The notes: generated by a model not told the origin, from the letters alone. Positions 47,429 through 56,611 are shown, counted from the first letter of the stretch. The stretch is DNA of 64,000 bases from Streptomyces sp. CB02056 (GCF_001905545.1 NZ_LIPD01000006.1:186001-250000); one strand, 5' to 3'. Numbers and translations are program-made.

Positions 47429-48682
47429 TCAGGAGCGTCGGCGGCCGTTCCGGCGGGCGAGACGGAACACGGCGGCACCGGCGCCCACGCAGAGCAGGGC
47501 GCTCATCAGCAGGGCCGGTGTGCTGCTCCCGGTCTCGGGGAGCTGGCCCCCACCGTGGCCGGGCGCCGGACCGGGCGAGTGGTGGTGGCTCGGGCCGCCC
47601 GTGGGCGACGGGCCGCGGGACGCCGAGTGGCTCGGGCCGGTCGTCGGGGACGCCGAGTGGGTGGGAGAAGCCGTCGGGGACGGCGAGTGGGTGGGAGAGG
47701 CGGTCGAGGACGGCGAGGAGGACGGGGACGGCGAGGGGGAGGGCGAGGAGGACGGGGACGGGGACGGCGAGGGGGAGGCGCAGGCGACCTCCTCGATCAC
47801 GACCTCCCCGTTGCCGCTGCGCGCTCCGGTGGTGAAGGTCGCGGCGGCCGGGCCGAGGCTGGAGCCGCCGCCTCCCCCGCCGCCGTCGAGCGTGGTCGCC
47901 GTGGAGGAGCCGCCGGCACCGCCCCCGTGGGCCCCGCCGCCGCCTCCGCCGCCGGCGCCCATGTGGGGGTCGCCGATGTTGACGGCCGCGTCGCCGCCCT
48001 TGGTGCCGGTGGCGCTGCCGCCCGCGAAGCCGTCGTGGTCGAACTCGGTGGTGGCGGTTCCACCCGCGCCACCCGCTCCCCCGTTGCCGCCGGACTTGCC
48101 GCCCTTGCCCGCCGCGCTCTGCCCGGTGTCGGCCCCGTCGGTTCCGGCCTGCCCGCCGGCGCCGCCGGACGCGGTTCCGTCGTTGGTGAAACTGCCGGCA
48201 CCTCCGCCGCCGCCACCCGCGATGATCAGCGCGCTGCCACCCGTCGTCACGGTGGTGGCGCCTCCGCCGCCGGCACCGATGGCGCCGTTGCCGGGCCGGT
48301 GCTCCGTGTTGGAGGAGCCGCCCTGGCCGCCGCCGCCGTACCCGCCGTAGGCCAGGCTGCCGGGGACGGAGAGGTCTCCTCCGCTGCCCGCCTGCCCCAC
48401 GTCGACGGTCAGCACCTGACCGCTCGTGACCTGGACCGTGGCTCGGACCTGACTGCCCTTCCCGCCGGGCGACCCGTAGACGGCGTTCCCTCCCGCACCG
48501 CCGGAGGCCCGCACCACCAGCTCGCAGATCCCTTCGGGGACCACGTACTGCTCGGGCGCGCCCTTGTAGTCGAACGTGTGGATTCCGGGGGCCGCAGACG
48601 CCTGGTGCGGGGCGCAGACGAGAAGGGCCGCCAGGGCGGCCGAGGCGGCGATTCCACCGGTTCCGTAGTGGATGTTTCTCAT
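47429..48682 (-). CDS. Glycine-rich secreted protein with LPXTG-type (LPETG) sortase anchor
   Basis: A 417-residue exported protein. The signal peptide is residues ~1-32 (hydrophobic AASAALAALLVCAP, cleavage probably after ASA). A glycine-rich body (~80-300) carries repeated GGGGG, GGAGG and GGNGG blocks, similar in style to PE_PGRS-like domains. A Ser/Pro/Thr/His-rich stalk follows (SPSPSPSPSS, THSPSPTAS, GPSHSAS). The sorting signal is LPETG, then a hydrophobic helix (ALLMSALLCVGAGAAVF) and RLARRNGRRRS. A sortase would attach it covalently to peptidoglycan. Function is unknown, perhaps adhesion or a surface-exposed structural role. ATG was chosen at MRNIHYG because it begins the signal peptide. 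Confidence 0.87.
   Translation of the reverse strand: MRNIHYGTGGIAASAALAALLVCAPHQASAAPGIHTFDYKGAPEQYVVPEGICELVVRASGGAGGNAVYGSPGGKGSQVRATVQVTSGQVLTVDVGQAGSGGDLSVPGSLAYGGYGGGGQGGSSNTEHRPGNGAIGAGGGGATTVTTGGSALIIAGGGGGGAGSFTNDGTASGGAGGQAGTDGADTGQSAAGKGGKSGGNGGAGGAGGTATTEFDHDGFAGGSATGTKGGDAAVNIGDPHMGAGGGGGGGAHGGGAGGSSTATTLDGGGGGGGSSLGPAAATFTTGARSGNGEVVIEEVACASPSPSPSPSSSPSPSPSPSSSPSSTASPTHSPSPTASPTHSASPTTGPSHSASRGPSPTGGPSHHHSPGPAPGHGGGQLPETGSSTPALLMSALLCVGAGAAVFRLARRNGRRRS
47640..47785. repeat. Purine-rich tandem repeat coding the Ser-Pro stalk
   Basis: Low-complexity DNA built from units like GACGGCGAG, GACGGGGAC and GAGTGGGTGGGAGA. It codes the Ser-Pro-rich stalk on the minus strand and is a likely spot for length variation between strains. 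Confidence 0.7.
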
Positions 48683-48941
48683 ACAAACCTTGTAATCGAG
48701 CCGCGTTCCTCCCGAGGGGCAACACACGGCGCCGTCCGGGTGAACCGTGCGGGGCGGGAGCACGCCACCGTCGAGTGGGAATCATCAACCCGCCCCGAGA
48801 GCACGGGGGTTGGTGGCCCCCGCCGCTCGAGCCACCTGACCGGCCGTCGGCCCGGCCTCGCGATCCCGGAGGGGGCTTCCGGCCCCGGCAAGCCGGTCGG
48901 CACCGGAAAACCCGTTGGGTGCGACAGTCCCGCCGATGGTA

Positions 48942-48956
48942 AACATGTGACATGTT
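48942..48956. promoter_or_regulatory. Palindrome AACATGT-G-ACATGTT spanning the acetyltransferase start codon
   Basis: A perfect 7-bp palindrome with one central base. The ATG of the GNAT gene (48952) lies inside its right arm. No purine-rich ribosome binding site precedes the ATG. This suggests a leaderless transcript with an operator at the start, or a translation start that is further in. The 269-bp gap before it, divergent from the LPXTG gene, holds nothing else recognised. Confidence 0.4.
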
Positions 48957-49482
48957 ACAAGGCATCCGCATCACCCTCCGGGCCCGTCACGACGCCGACC
49001 TCCCGGTCCTCCTGGCCGAGTTGTACGACGACGTGGCAACCCGCGCCCGGGCCGACACCCGGCCCTGGCGGCCCATCCCGCCCGGCTCGGCGGACTCCCC
49101 GTACGTCGTTCCCGGGCCGTCCGACGAGGCCGCCTGCTTCTCCGTGGTCGAGACGGCCTCCGACGAGCTGGCCGGCGAGGCCCTGCTGTGGGGCATCGAC
49201 GCCCACAACCGCAGCGCCCACCTGGGCCTCGCCCTGCTGCCGGGCCACCGGGGGCGCGGGCTCGCCCCGGACGTCCTGCGGGTGCTCTGCCACTACGCCT
49301 TCCCGGTGCTCGGCCTGCGCCGCCTCCAGCTGGAGACCCTGGCGGACAACACCCCGATGCTCCGGGCCGCCGCCACGGCCGGCTTCACCGTCGAGGGGCG
49401 GCTGCGCCAAGCCGCCTGGGCGTACGGGGAGTTCGTGGACCAGCTGGTACTCGGGCTGCTGGCCGAGGAGTGGCAGGGGTGA
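48952..49482 (+). CDS. GNAT-family N-acetyltransferase
   Basis: A 176-residue acetyltransferase of the RimJ/RimL-like group. ITLRARHDADLPVLL at the N-terminus is typical. The acetyl-CoA loop is ALLPGHRGRGLAPDVLRVLCHYAF (motif A, with the RGRG core), followed by LRRLQLETLADNTPMLRAAATAGFTVEGRLR (motif B). Substrate unknown. Its stop overlaps the start of the next gene by 4 nt (GTGA), so the two are probably co-expressed and may modify the same small molecule or confer resistance. Confidence 0.87.
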   Translation: MLQGIRITLRARHDADLPVLLAELYDDVATRARADTRPWRPIPPGSADSPYVVPGPSDEAACFSVVETASDELAGEALLWGIDAHNRSAHLGLALLPGHRGRGLAPDVLRVLCHYAFPVLGLRRLQLETLADNTPMLRAAATAGFTVEGRLRQAAWAYGEFVDQLVLGLLAEEWQG

Positions 49483-50189
49483 GCGACGGCCCGTCCGGGC
49501 TGCGGCCCCTCCCCCACGGCTACACCAACCGCACCGCGGGCGACGGCACGGTCGTCGTGAAACGGTACGAGGGGCCGGACGCCGAGGAGCGGCGCCGGCG
49601 CGAGCACCGGCTGCTGTCCCTGCTGCACGGGCTGCTGCCGGTTCCCCCGGTGCTCGGCACCGAGCCGGGCGCCATCACGCTCGGCCACCTGCCCGGAGTG
49701 CCCGCGCAGGTCCTGCTGGACGCCGGGCACGGCGCGCAGGTCCTGGCCGCCTGCGGGCGGGTGCTGCGACGGCTCCAGGCTGTCGACCCCGGCGTGGCCG
49801 GCGACGGTCCGGCGCCCCCGGGTTCGGTGCTTGCGCACGGGGACTTCGGGCCCAACAACCTGCTGCTGGACCCGGCGACCTTCGCCGTCACCGGCCTGCT
49901 GGACTGGGAGTTCGCCCATCTCGGCGAGCCGGTGGAGGACCTGGCCTGGTGCGAGTGGATCGTCCGCATGCACCACCCGGCCCGGGCGGGCGCCCTGCAC
50001 CACCTCTTCGACACGTACGGGCAGCCGGTGCCGCCCTGGCCGCGGCGCCGGGCCGCCATGCTCGCCCGGTGCGCCCGGCTGGAGGAGTTCTGCCGCCGGG
50101 GCGACCCGGGCGGGCCGGGGGTACGGCAGTGGCAGGAGCGCGGGCGCCTGACGGCGGGCTGGCCGGAGCAGCCGGGGCCGCCCTCCTGA
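49479..50189 (+). CDS. Phosphotransferase, aminoglycoside phosphotransferase (APH)-like
   Basis: A 236-residue kinase-like protein. The catalytic loop is VLAHGDFGPNNLLLDP (Brenner motif HGDxxxxN; ~125) and the metal-binding Asp is in VTGLLDWEFAHLGEPVEDLAW. The N-terminal lobe is short (TVVVKRYEG holds the ATP lysine). Known relatives phosphorylate aminoglycosides, choline or other small alcohols; the substrate here is not known. GTG overlaps the GNAT stop. It lies 250 bp upstream of an NRPS gene, so the pair may tailor or inactivate that locus's product, which is inference only. Confidence 0.82.
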   Translation: MSDGPSGLRPLPHGYTNRTAGDGTVVVKRYEGPDAEERRRREHRLLSLLHGLLPVPPVLGTEPGAITLGHLPGVPAQVLLDAGHGAQVLAACGRVLRRLQAVDPGVAGDGPAPPGSVLAHGDFGPNNLLLDPATFAVTGLLDWEFAHLGEPVEDLAWCEWIVRMHHPARAGALHHLFDTYGQPVPPWPRRRAAMLARCARLEEFCRRGDPGGPGVRQWQERGRLTAGWPEQPGPPS

Positions 50190-50267
50190 CCCAGGCGGGG
50201 CGGGCGCTCCGGGCGCTCGCACAGCGGGTCGTGACGATCTGTGAGACGGATCTGGCGCACGCCTCGA

Positions 50268-50286
50268 CCAGTCCGATACGGTCTGG
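50268..50286. promoter_or_regulatory. Near-perfect palindrome upstream of the A-T-C NRPS gene
   Basis: CCAGTCCG-ATA-CGGTCTGG: 8-bp arms with one mismatch around a 3-nt centre. It lies between the phosphotransferase gene and the A-T-C gene, in the expected promoter region, and has the 19-bp form common for dimeric regulators. No regulator gene is adjacent in this window. Confidence 0.4.
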
Positions 50287-50442
50287 ACCAATCAGCGGGC
50301 GATCTTCCTGTGGCATCGTTCCGCCACGCTCCGAACGCCTCCGGGAGTCGTCATCAGCGCCCGACCCGCCTCCGTTCCGCTCACCCTCCCGGCGCTCCTG
50401 GACCACCGGGCGGCGCTCCATCCCGAACGCACCGCACTGCTC

Positions 50443-53415
50443 GTGCCCGGCGGCGGGAGCCTCACCTACGGCCGGTGGCGCGAGCGGGCGGTGCGGGCCG
50501 CGCACGGGCTGGCCGGGGCCGGCGTGCGGCCCGGGGACACGGTGGCGCTGCTGTTCACCAACCGGGAGTGGGACGCGTACGCCGTGGCGTTCCTGGCCGC
50601 CCACTACGCGGGTGCGGCCGGGCTGGTGATCCGCGAGGACCTGGCCCCGGCCGATGTGGAGCGGCTGGTCGAGGCGGCCGGGGCACGCTGGGCGGTCGCC
50701 GGGAGCGGTCCGCGCACCGCGCTGCCCACCTTCGCGCTCGACGGCCTCGACGGCCTCGGCGGTCTCGACACGCCGGACGAGCCGCCGCACCGGGTCGCCC
50801 CCGGGGACCTGGCCCAGGTCATCGGGACCTCGGGCACGACCGGCACCCCGAAGGGCGTCCGGGCCGCGCACGCGAGCCTGACCGCCGGGCTGGTCCTCGA
50901 CCCCCGCCCCCGCCCGTACGCGCACTCACGGCACGCGGTGCACGCCTTCCCGATCGGGACCAACGCCGCCCAGGCGGTGCTGGTGAACGCGCTGACCGCG
51001 CAGCCCACGACGATCTGCCTGCCGCGCTTCGACGCCGAGGAGTTCGGGCGGGTGGTCGAGGAGTCCGGCGCGGGCACGGTCTTCCTGGTGCCGTCGATGG
51101 CGGTGGAACTGCTGAACTCCGGGGTCGCCGACCGCCGGGACCTCGGCAGCGTCCGGCTGGTCGGGTCCACCGCCGCCGCGCTCCCGCCCGCCGTCGCCGC
51201 CGGGCTGTCCGCCGCCCTGCCGAAGGCGACGGTCGTCAACACCTACACCTCCGCCGAGGCCGCCCCCGCGCAGATCTCCGCGGTGGTGGACCCGGGCCGT
51301 CCGGGTTCGCTGGGCCGCCCGACCGACCCGGCCGACCTGCGGATCCTGGACGAGGCCGGGGAGCCGGTGCCGACCGGCGGGACCGGCGAGATCTGGCTGC
51401 GCCAGCCCGGCCCGCCGCGCGGGTACGCCGGGGCGGCCTCCGACACCGTCTTCCGCGACGGCTGGGTGCGGATGGGCGACCTCGGCCGACTGGACGGGGA
51501 CGGCTACCTCCACCTGGTCGACCGGGAGAGCGACATCGTCAAGTCCGGTGCGCTGAAGGTCTCGACGCTGCGGATCGAGGCCGTGCTGCACGAGCACCCG
51601 CAGGTCGCCGACGCGGCCGCGCTCGGCCTGCCGCACCCGGTGATGGGACAGGTGCCGGTCGCCGCTGTCGTCCCGCGACCGGACGGGATCGACCTCGACG
51701 GCCTGCGGCTGTTCCTGAGCGAGCGGCTGGCCAGGCCCGAACTGCCGGTGCGCGTCCTGGTGTTGGACTCCCTGCCGCGCAACCCGAGCGGCAAGGTGCT
51801 CAAGCACGAGCTGCGGGCCGCGTTCGAGGAACCCGCCCCGACGACCGGAAGGGCCCCGGAGACGGAGCGCGAGCTCGCCCTGGCCGGCCTGTGGCGGGCC
51901 GTGCTGGGCCGGCCGGTCCGGGCGGTGGAGGAGGAGTTCTTCGCCCTCGGCGGGGACTCGTTCCGCGCCGTCCAGCTGGCCGCCGCGATCTCCGCCGAGT
52001 TCGGTGTGGCGGCCCGTACGGCGCTGGTCTTCGAGCGCCCCTCGCTGCGCGCCCAGGCGGCCTGGCTGGAACGGGCCGACGTCGCCCCGGCCGAGCCGGC
52101 GGAGCGGTCCGGGGCCGAGGTGTCGGACTTCCTCCGCTCGCTGCGCGCGCAGCCGCACGACCTGCCGCTCACCTCCCAGCAGGAGAACTTCCTGCGCTGG
52201 ATGGCCGAGGCCCCGGGCCGCAACGTCGGCGCGGTGGCGGTGATGTTCCGGGTGACGGAGGGCCTGCGGACGGACGTCCTCGCCGACGCCCTGCACGAGG
52301 CGATCCGCCGCCATCCCGCGCTGCGGACCAGGTTCGTCCCGGTGCCCGGCGCCGAACCGGGGGTGCTGCGGGCCGTCCTGGACGACGAACCGCACGCGGA
52401 CGTGGTGCTGGTGGAGGCGCCCGGCGCGAGCGACGACGAGGTGTCGGCGCGGCTGGTCGCCGTGCGCGACCGGCTGACGGACGTCGCCGCGGGGCCGATG
52501 ACCAGGCTGGCCGTGGTGAGCCGCGGGCCGGCGGACCACGTCGTCCTGCTGGCGGTCCACCACCTCGTCAGCGACGGCTGGTCGCTGGGGGTGCTCCTGC
52601 GCGAGCTGGGGGTGGCGTACTCGGCGCTGTGCCACGGGCGCCGGGTGCCGGCCGCCCGGCCCGGCCCGGAGTACGGCGAGCTGGTGGAGTGGTCGAACGC
52701 CCACTGGCCGGCGTCCCGGACGCACTTCGGGACGGCGCTCGCGCACGCGCCCGCCGCGATCGACCCCTTCCCGGGGCGCCGGCACACCGAGGTGGTGCTG
52801 AGCGCCGCCCACGCGTTCACGGTGCCCCCGGCGGCGGCGGACGCGCTGCGGGCCAGGGCGGCGGAGCTGGGGGCCACGCCGTTCCTCGCGGTGGCGGCGG
52901 TCTGGAGCGGCCTGCTGGCCGCCCGCAGCGGACAGCCGGACCTCGTCCTCATGACGCCGGTGCCCGGGCGGACCAGGCCGGAGGCGGAGCGGGCGGTCGG
53001 CTGTTTCGTGCAGTCGCTGCTGGTGCGGGTGGACGTCTCGGGCGCGCCGGGGTTCGCCGAACTGCTCGACCGCGTCCGGTCCGCCGCCACCACGGCGCTC
53101 GACCACCAGCTGTACCCGTTCGCGGAGTTCAGCCCGCTGGTGCCGTTCGCGGCCTGGCTGCGGTACGAGAACTGGAGCGCGCCGGCCCAGCTGCCGGGGG
53201 TGGCCTGCGCGGCCTGGGAGCTGCCCCGCAACGCCACCGTGCCGTACCCGCTGCCGGGCGGTGACCGGCACGTCCCCGAGCTGGCGGTCACCGAGCAGCC
53301 GGACGGCGCGCTGCGGTGCTGGCTGCGGTACAACGAGCACGCGTTCGAGGCGGCGACGGTGTCGGCGCTGGCCGACGACCTCGCCGCGGCGCTGGCCGGG
53401 GCGGCCGGCATCTGA
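50443..53415 (+). CDS. NRPS A-T-C protein with acyl-ligase-like adenylation domain
   Basis: About 990 residues from the first canonical start (GTG). Domains: adenylation/acyl-AMP ligase 1-460 (VIGTSGTTGTPKGV at ~132; RMGDLGRLDGDGYLHLVDRESDIV; NPSGKVLKHEL), T 475-550 (FALGGDSFRAVQ at ~504), C 565-985 (AVHHLVSDGW at ~708). The adenylation domain is closer to FadD/acyl-CoA ligases than to amino-acid A domains, so it probably loads an acyl or aryl starter. Coding similarity to the normal A-domain N-terminus (LTLPALLDHRAALHPERTALL) extends ~30 codons upstream to about 50353 with no ATG, GTG or TTG before an in-frame stop at 50242, so the true start may be a rare codon. Convergent with the minus-strand NRPS operon. 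Confidence 0.85.
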   Translation: MPGGGSLTYGRWRERAVRAAHGLAGAGVRPGDTVALLFTNREWDAYAVAFLAAHYAGAAGLVIREDLAPADVERLVEAAGARWAVAGSGPRTALPTFALDGLDGLGGLDTPDEPPHRVAPGDLAQVIGTSGTTGTPKGVRAAHASLTAGLVLDPRPRPYAHSRHAVHAFPIGTNAAQAVLVNALTAQPTTICLPRFDAEEFGRVVEESGAGTVFLVPSMAVELLNSGVADRRDLGSVRLVGSTAAALPPAVAAGLSAALPKATVVNTYTSAEAAPAQISAVVDPGRPGSLGRPTDPADLRILDEAGEPVPTGGTGEIWLRQPGPPRGYAGAASDTVFRDGWVRMGDLGRLDGDGYLHLVDRESDIVKSGALKVSTLRIEAVLHEHPQVADAAALGLPHPVMGQVPVAAVVPRPDGIDLDGLRLFLSERLARPELPVRVLVLDSLPRNPSGKVLKHELRAAFEEPAPTTGRAPETERELALAGLWRAVLGRPVRAVEEEFFALGGDSFRAVQLAAAISAEFGVAARTALVFERPSLRAQAAWLERADVAPAEPAERSGAEVSDFLRSLRAQPHDLPLTSQQENFLRWMAEAPGRNVGAVAVMFRVTEGLRTDVLADALHEAIRRHPALRTRFVPVPGAEPGVLRAVLDDEPHADVVLVEAPGASDDEVSARLVAVRDRLTDVAAGPMTRLAVVSRGPADHVVLLAVHHLVSDGWSLGVLLRELGVAYSALCHGRRVPAARPGPEYGELVEWSNAHWPASRTHFGTALAHAPAAIDPFPGRRHTEVVLSAAHAFTVPPAAADALRARAAELGATPFLAVAAVWSGLLAARSGQPDLVLMTPVPGRTRPEAERAVGCFVQSLLVRVDVSGAPGFAELLDRVRSAATTALDHQLYPFAEFSPLVPFAAWLRYENWSAPAQLPGVACAAWELPRNATVPYPLPGGDRHVPELAVTEQPDGALRCWLRYNEHAFEAATVSALADDLAAALAGAAGI

Positions 53416-53427
53416 CAGGAGGCAAGC

Positions 53428-53457
53428 GGGGGTGCGGCCGTCACCGGCCGCACCCCC
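53428..53457. terminator. Bidirectional hairpin between convergent NRPS genes
   Basis: Perfect 13-bp arms GGGGGTGCGGCCG / CGGCCGCACCCCC with loop TCAC, in the 61-bp gap between the two convergent stops. Confidence 0.8.
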
Positions 53458-53476
53458 GGACCACTCGGCCGCCCGC

Positions 53477-56400
53477 TCAGCCGGAGAGGCGCCCGGCCGC
53501 CTCCTCCTCGCTGAGCGCGTCGATCTCGGCGATCAGCAGCGCCTCGATCCGGGCCGCGAGGGCGGCCGGTGTGCTGCTCTCGAACACCTCGCGGATGGGG
53601 ATGTCGAGTCCGATCCCGGCCCGGATCCGCGCGGCGACCCGGGTGACCAGGAGCGAGTCCCCGCCGAGCGCGAGGAAGTCGTCGAACACCCCGACCCGCG
53701 GCACTCCGAGGACCTCCTGCCACAGCTCGGTGACCAGCTGCTCGGCGTCGGTGCGCGGCGCGACGTAGCCCGACCCGGCGGCCGGCCCGGGGTCGGGCAG
53801 GGCCGCGAGGTCGGGCTTGCCGTTCGGGGTCAGCGGCAGCCGGGCCAGCGTGACGACGGCGTCCGGGACCATGTAGGCGGGAAGCCGTACGGCGAGGTGC
53901 TCGCGCAGCTCGGCCGGCCCGGGCTCGGCCCCCGGGCGCGGGACGGCGTACGCCAGCAGCCGACGGCCGTCGCGGACCAGCACGGCGGCCTGCGCGACGC
54001 CCGGGTGCGCGGTCAGCGCGGACTCGATCTCGGCGGGCTCGATCCGGTAGCCGCGGAGCTTCAGCTGCGCGTCGCCGCGCCCCAGGAACTCCAGCCGGCC
54101 GTCCGCCCGCCACCGGGCCCGGTCTCCGGTGCGGTACATCACGCCGCCGGCGAAGGGGTCGGGCACGAAGGCCGTCGCGGTCAGGTCGGGCCGGCCCAGG
54201 TAGCCCCGGGCCAGGCCGCTGCCGCCGATGTACAGCTCGCCCTCGGAGCCCCGGGGCAGCAGTCCGCCGTGCTCGTCCAGCACGTGGAGCCTGACGCCGG
54301 GCAGCGGGCGGCCCAGCGAGGGCCGGCGGTCGGTGTCGGCGGCCGTCAGCTCGGCCGCGGTGACGATCACGGTGGCCTCGGTGGGGCCGTAGGTGTTGAC
54401 GAGCCGGACCGCGTCCCCGTGCCGCCGGCGCCACCGGGCGACCGTACCGGCGCGCGCCTCGGAACCGCCGATGACGACCAGGCGCAGCGCGTCCGGCCAG
54501 CTGGTCCCGTCGTCCAGGCCGACGAGTTCCTCCCAGTACGCGGTCGGCAGGTCGAGCACGGTGACGGTCCGGCCGGCCGGACCGGCCAGCAGGTCGGGCA
54601 GGGTCCGGCCGCCGCCGGGCAGGAGCACCACGCACGCCCCGGCCGCGAGGGCCGGCCAGAGCTCCTCCACGTGGGTGTCGAAGCCGAGGGAGGCGAACTG
54701 GACGATCCGGTCGTCGGGGCCCAGCGCGTAGCCGTCCGGGCCCGCCATCCAGTCGACCCGGGCGGAGACCGCCGGGTGGTCGACCGCGACGGCCTTCGGC
54801 GCCCCGGTGGACCCGGAGGTGTAGAGGACGTAGGCGAGGGCCCGCGGGTCGGGCGGGGCGAGGTCGGCGGTCCCCGCCCCCGGCAGGTCCGTGCCGGTGA
54901 GGGTGAGGACGGCGTCGGCCTCCCGGACCATCAGGGCGCGGCGCTCCTCGGGGTGGGCCGGGTCGAGCGGGAGGTAGGCGGCACCGGCCTTCCAGACCGC
55001 CGTCAGGGCCACCACCAGGTCGAAGGAGGGCGCCATCGACACCGCGACCACCCGGTCGGCCACCGGGCCGAGCCGGCGGGCCAGTTCGGTGGACCGCCGG
55101 TCGAGTTCGGCGTAGGACAGCGTCCGTCCGTCGCACTCCAGGGCCGGCGCGTCCGGTCGGGCGGCGGCCTGCTCGGCGAACCGCTCCAGCACCGTCCGTA
55201 CGGCGGCCGGAGCGGCCGGGCCGGCCCCCAGGGCGAGCAGCGCCGCCCGCTCCTCGGCACCGACGAACCAGTCGCCGTGCAGGGGGAGTTCCGGGTCCTC
55301 GACGATCCGCGCGTACAGCTCGCGGCACCGGTCGCCGAGCGCCTCGACGGTCCCCCGGTCGAACAGCTCGCGGTCGTAGCAGAAGGAGAGCGTGATCCCG
55401 CCGTCGGGGGTGCGCCAGCTGTCGAGCAGCAGGTCGGTCTTGGCCTGGTCGAAGCCGGAGTCCATGCCGGTCGTCCGGACGCCCTCGGGCAGGGCCGGCT
55501 CGCCGGAGCCGACCGCCAGGTCGTTCTGGCTCTGGTGGACGAAGACGGCCTGGTAGAGCGGTCCGGCTCCGGTGTCCGCGGGCAGGCCGAGGTGGGCGGC
55601 GAGCCGCTCGGCCGGGGCGTCGGGACGGCTCAGCGCGGCCAGTGCGGCGGACCTGGTCCGCTTCAGCACGGTGCGGAAGCCGGGCTCGCCGGTGAGGTCC
55701 GACCTGATCACCGCGGTGCGGTTGAAGTAGCCGAGCAGCGCCTCGTGCGCCGCCTCGGTACGGCCCGCCAGCGGGGTGCCGACCACGAAGTCCCGGCAGC
55801 CGGTCCAGCGCGCGAGCACGCTCTGGTAGCCGGCCAGCAGCACCATGAACGGGGTGCACCGCTCCTGCCGGGCCGTCCGGTCGAGGGCGGCGGTCAGCTC
55901 GGGGCCGAGGTCGACGGTGACGAAACCGGCGGGTCTGGTGGGGCTGGAGGGTCTCGGCCGGTCGAACGGGAGGCGCAGCGCTCCGGTGCCGGCGAGCCGG
56001 TCCGCCCAGAACCGGAAGGCCTCCTCGCCCGCCTCCCCGCCCGTCCTGGCGCGTTCGGCGCGGGCGAAGTCGCCGTACTGCAGGGCGAGTTCCGGCAGTT
56101 CCGCGGGTGCCTCGCCGATCGCCTCGCGGTAGAGGGCGAGCAGTTCGCGCCACATCGTGCGGAAGGACCAGCCGTCCGCGACGATGTGGTGGACCACGAC
56201 GCTGACCGCGTGTTCCCGCTCGCCGGCGCTGATCAGGGTCGCGCGCAGCGGCGGCGCGGCGGCGAGGTCGAACGGCGCGTTGACGTACGGGCGGCAGGCG
56301 TCGGTGAAGTCCTGCTCGGTCGCGCCCTCGGGCAGGCGGATCGTGACCAGGTCGGTCGCGGCCGGGGGCTGGACCAGCTGGACGGGCTCCGCCTCGTCGG

Positions 56401-56611
56401 GTCCTTCGGGCGCGAAGCGGGTGCGCAGGATCTCGTGGCGGGCGGTCAGCCGGTCCAGCGCGGTGCGCAGGGCCCGGGGGTCGATCGGCCCGGTCCAGCG
56501 CCGGTTGAGGTACATGTTGAAGCCGGCGTCGTCCGGGTGGACCTGCTGGAGGAACCAGAGCCGGCGCTGTTCGGCGGTCAGCGGGTGGATGGCGGTGGCG
56601 GTGGTGGTCAC
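53477..56611 (-). CDS. NRPS module C-A-T, last gene of the minus-strand operon
   Basis: A 1044-residue single module. C domain 1-430 (VVHHIVADGW at ~142), A domain 455-965 (YVLYTSGSTGAPKAV at ~600; YRTGDRARW; PLTPNGKPDL), T domain 980-1044 (FLALGGDSLLVTRV). The ten-residue code read by eye is DTEDVGTVIK. The acidic Glu239 and Asp278 positions point to a basic substrate such as Lys or Arg. The C-terminus ends soon after the T domain with no TE. GTG overlaps the preceding gene by 4 nt (GTGA). In the operon it follows the TE-bearing gene, so product order is not gene order: this module must act before the TE protein or pass its product on in trans. Confidence 0.9.
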   Translation of the reverse strand: MTTTATAIHPLTAEQRRLWFLQQVHPDDAGFNMYLNRRWTGPIDPRALRTALDRLTARHEILRTRFAPEGPDEAEPVQLVQPPAATDLVTIRLPEGATEQDFTDACRPYVNAPFDLAAAPPLRATLISAGEREHAVSVVVHHIVADGWSFRTMWRELLALYREAIGEAPAELPELALQYGDFARAERARTGGEAGEEAFRFWADRLAGTGALRLPFDRPRPSSPTRPAGFVTVDLGPELTAALDRTARQERCTPFMVLLAGYQSVLARWTGCRDFVVGTPLAGRTEAAHEALLGYFNRTAVIRSDLTGEPGFRTVLKRTRSAALAALSRPDAPAERLAAHLGLPADTGAGPLYQAVFVHQSQNDLAVGSGEPALPEGVRTTGMDSGFDQAKTDLLLDSWRTPDGGITLSFCYDRELFDRGTVEALGDRCRELYARIVEDPELPLHGDWFVGAEERAALLALGAGPAAPAAVRTVLERFAEQAAARPDAPALECDGRTLSYAELDRRSTELARRLGPVADRVVAVSMAPSFDLVVALTAVWKAGAAYLPLDPAHPEERRALMVREADAVLTLTGTDLPGAGTADLAPPDPRALAYVLYTSGSTGAPKAVAVDHPAVSARVDWMAGPDGYALGPDDRIVQFASLGFDTHVEELWPALAAGACVVLLPGGGRTLPDLLAGPAGRTVTVLDLPTAYWEELVGLDDGTSWPDALRLVVIGGSEARAGTVARWRRRHGDAVRLVNTYGPTEATVIVTAAELTAADTDRRPSLGRPLPGVRLHVLDEHGGLLPRGSEGELYIGGSGLARGYLGRPDLTATAFVPDPFAGGVMYRTGDRARWRADGRLEFLGRGDAQLKLRGYRIEPAEIESALTAHPGVAQAAVLVRDGRRLLAYAVPRPGAEPGPAELREHLAVRLPAYMVPDAVVTLARLPLTPNGKPDLAALPDPGPAAGSGYVAPRTDAEQLVTELWQEVLGVPRVGVFDDFLALGGDSLLVTRVAARIRAGIGLDIPIREVFESSTPAALAARIEALLIAEIDALSEEEAAGRLSG

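Noticed and set aside
47640..47785. Tandem-like DNA repeats considered as a possible CRISPR array
   Set aside because: Units are short, of unequal length and coding; no conserved repeat with unique spacers and no cas gene.
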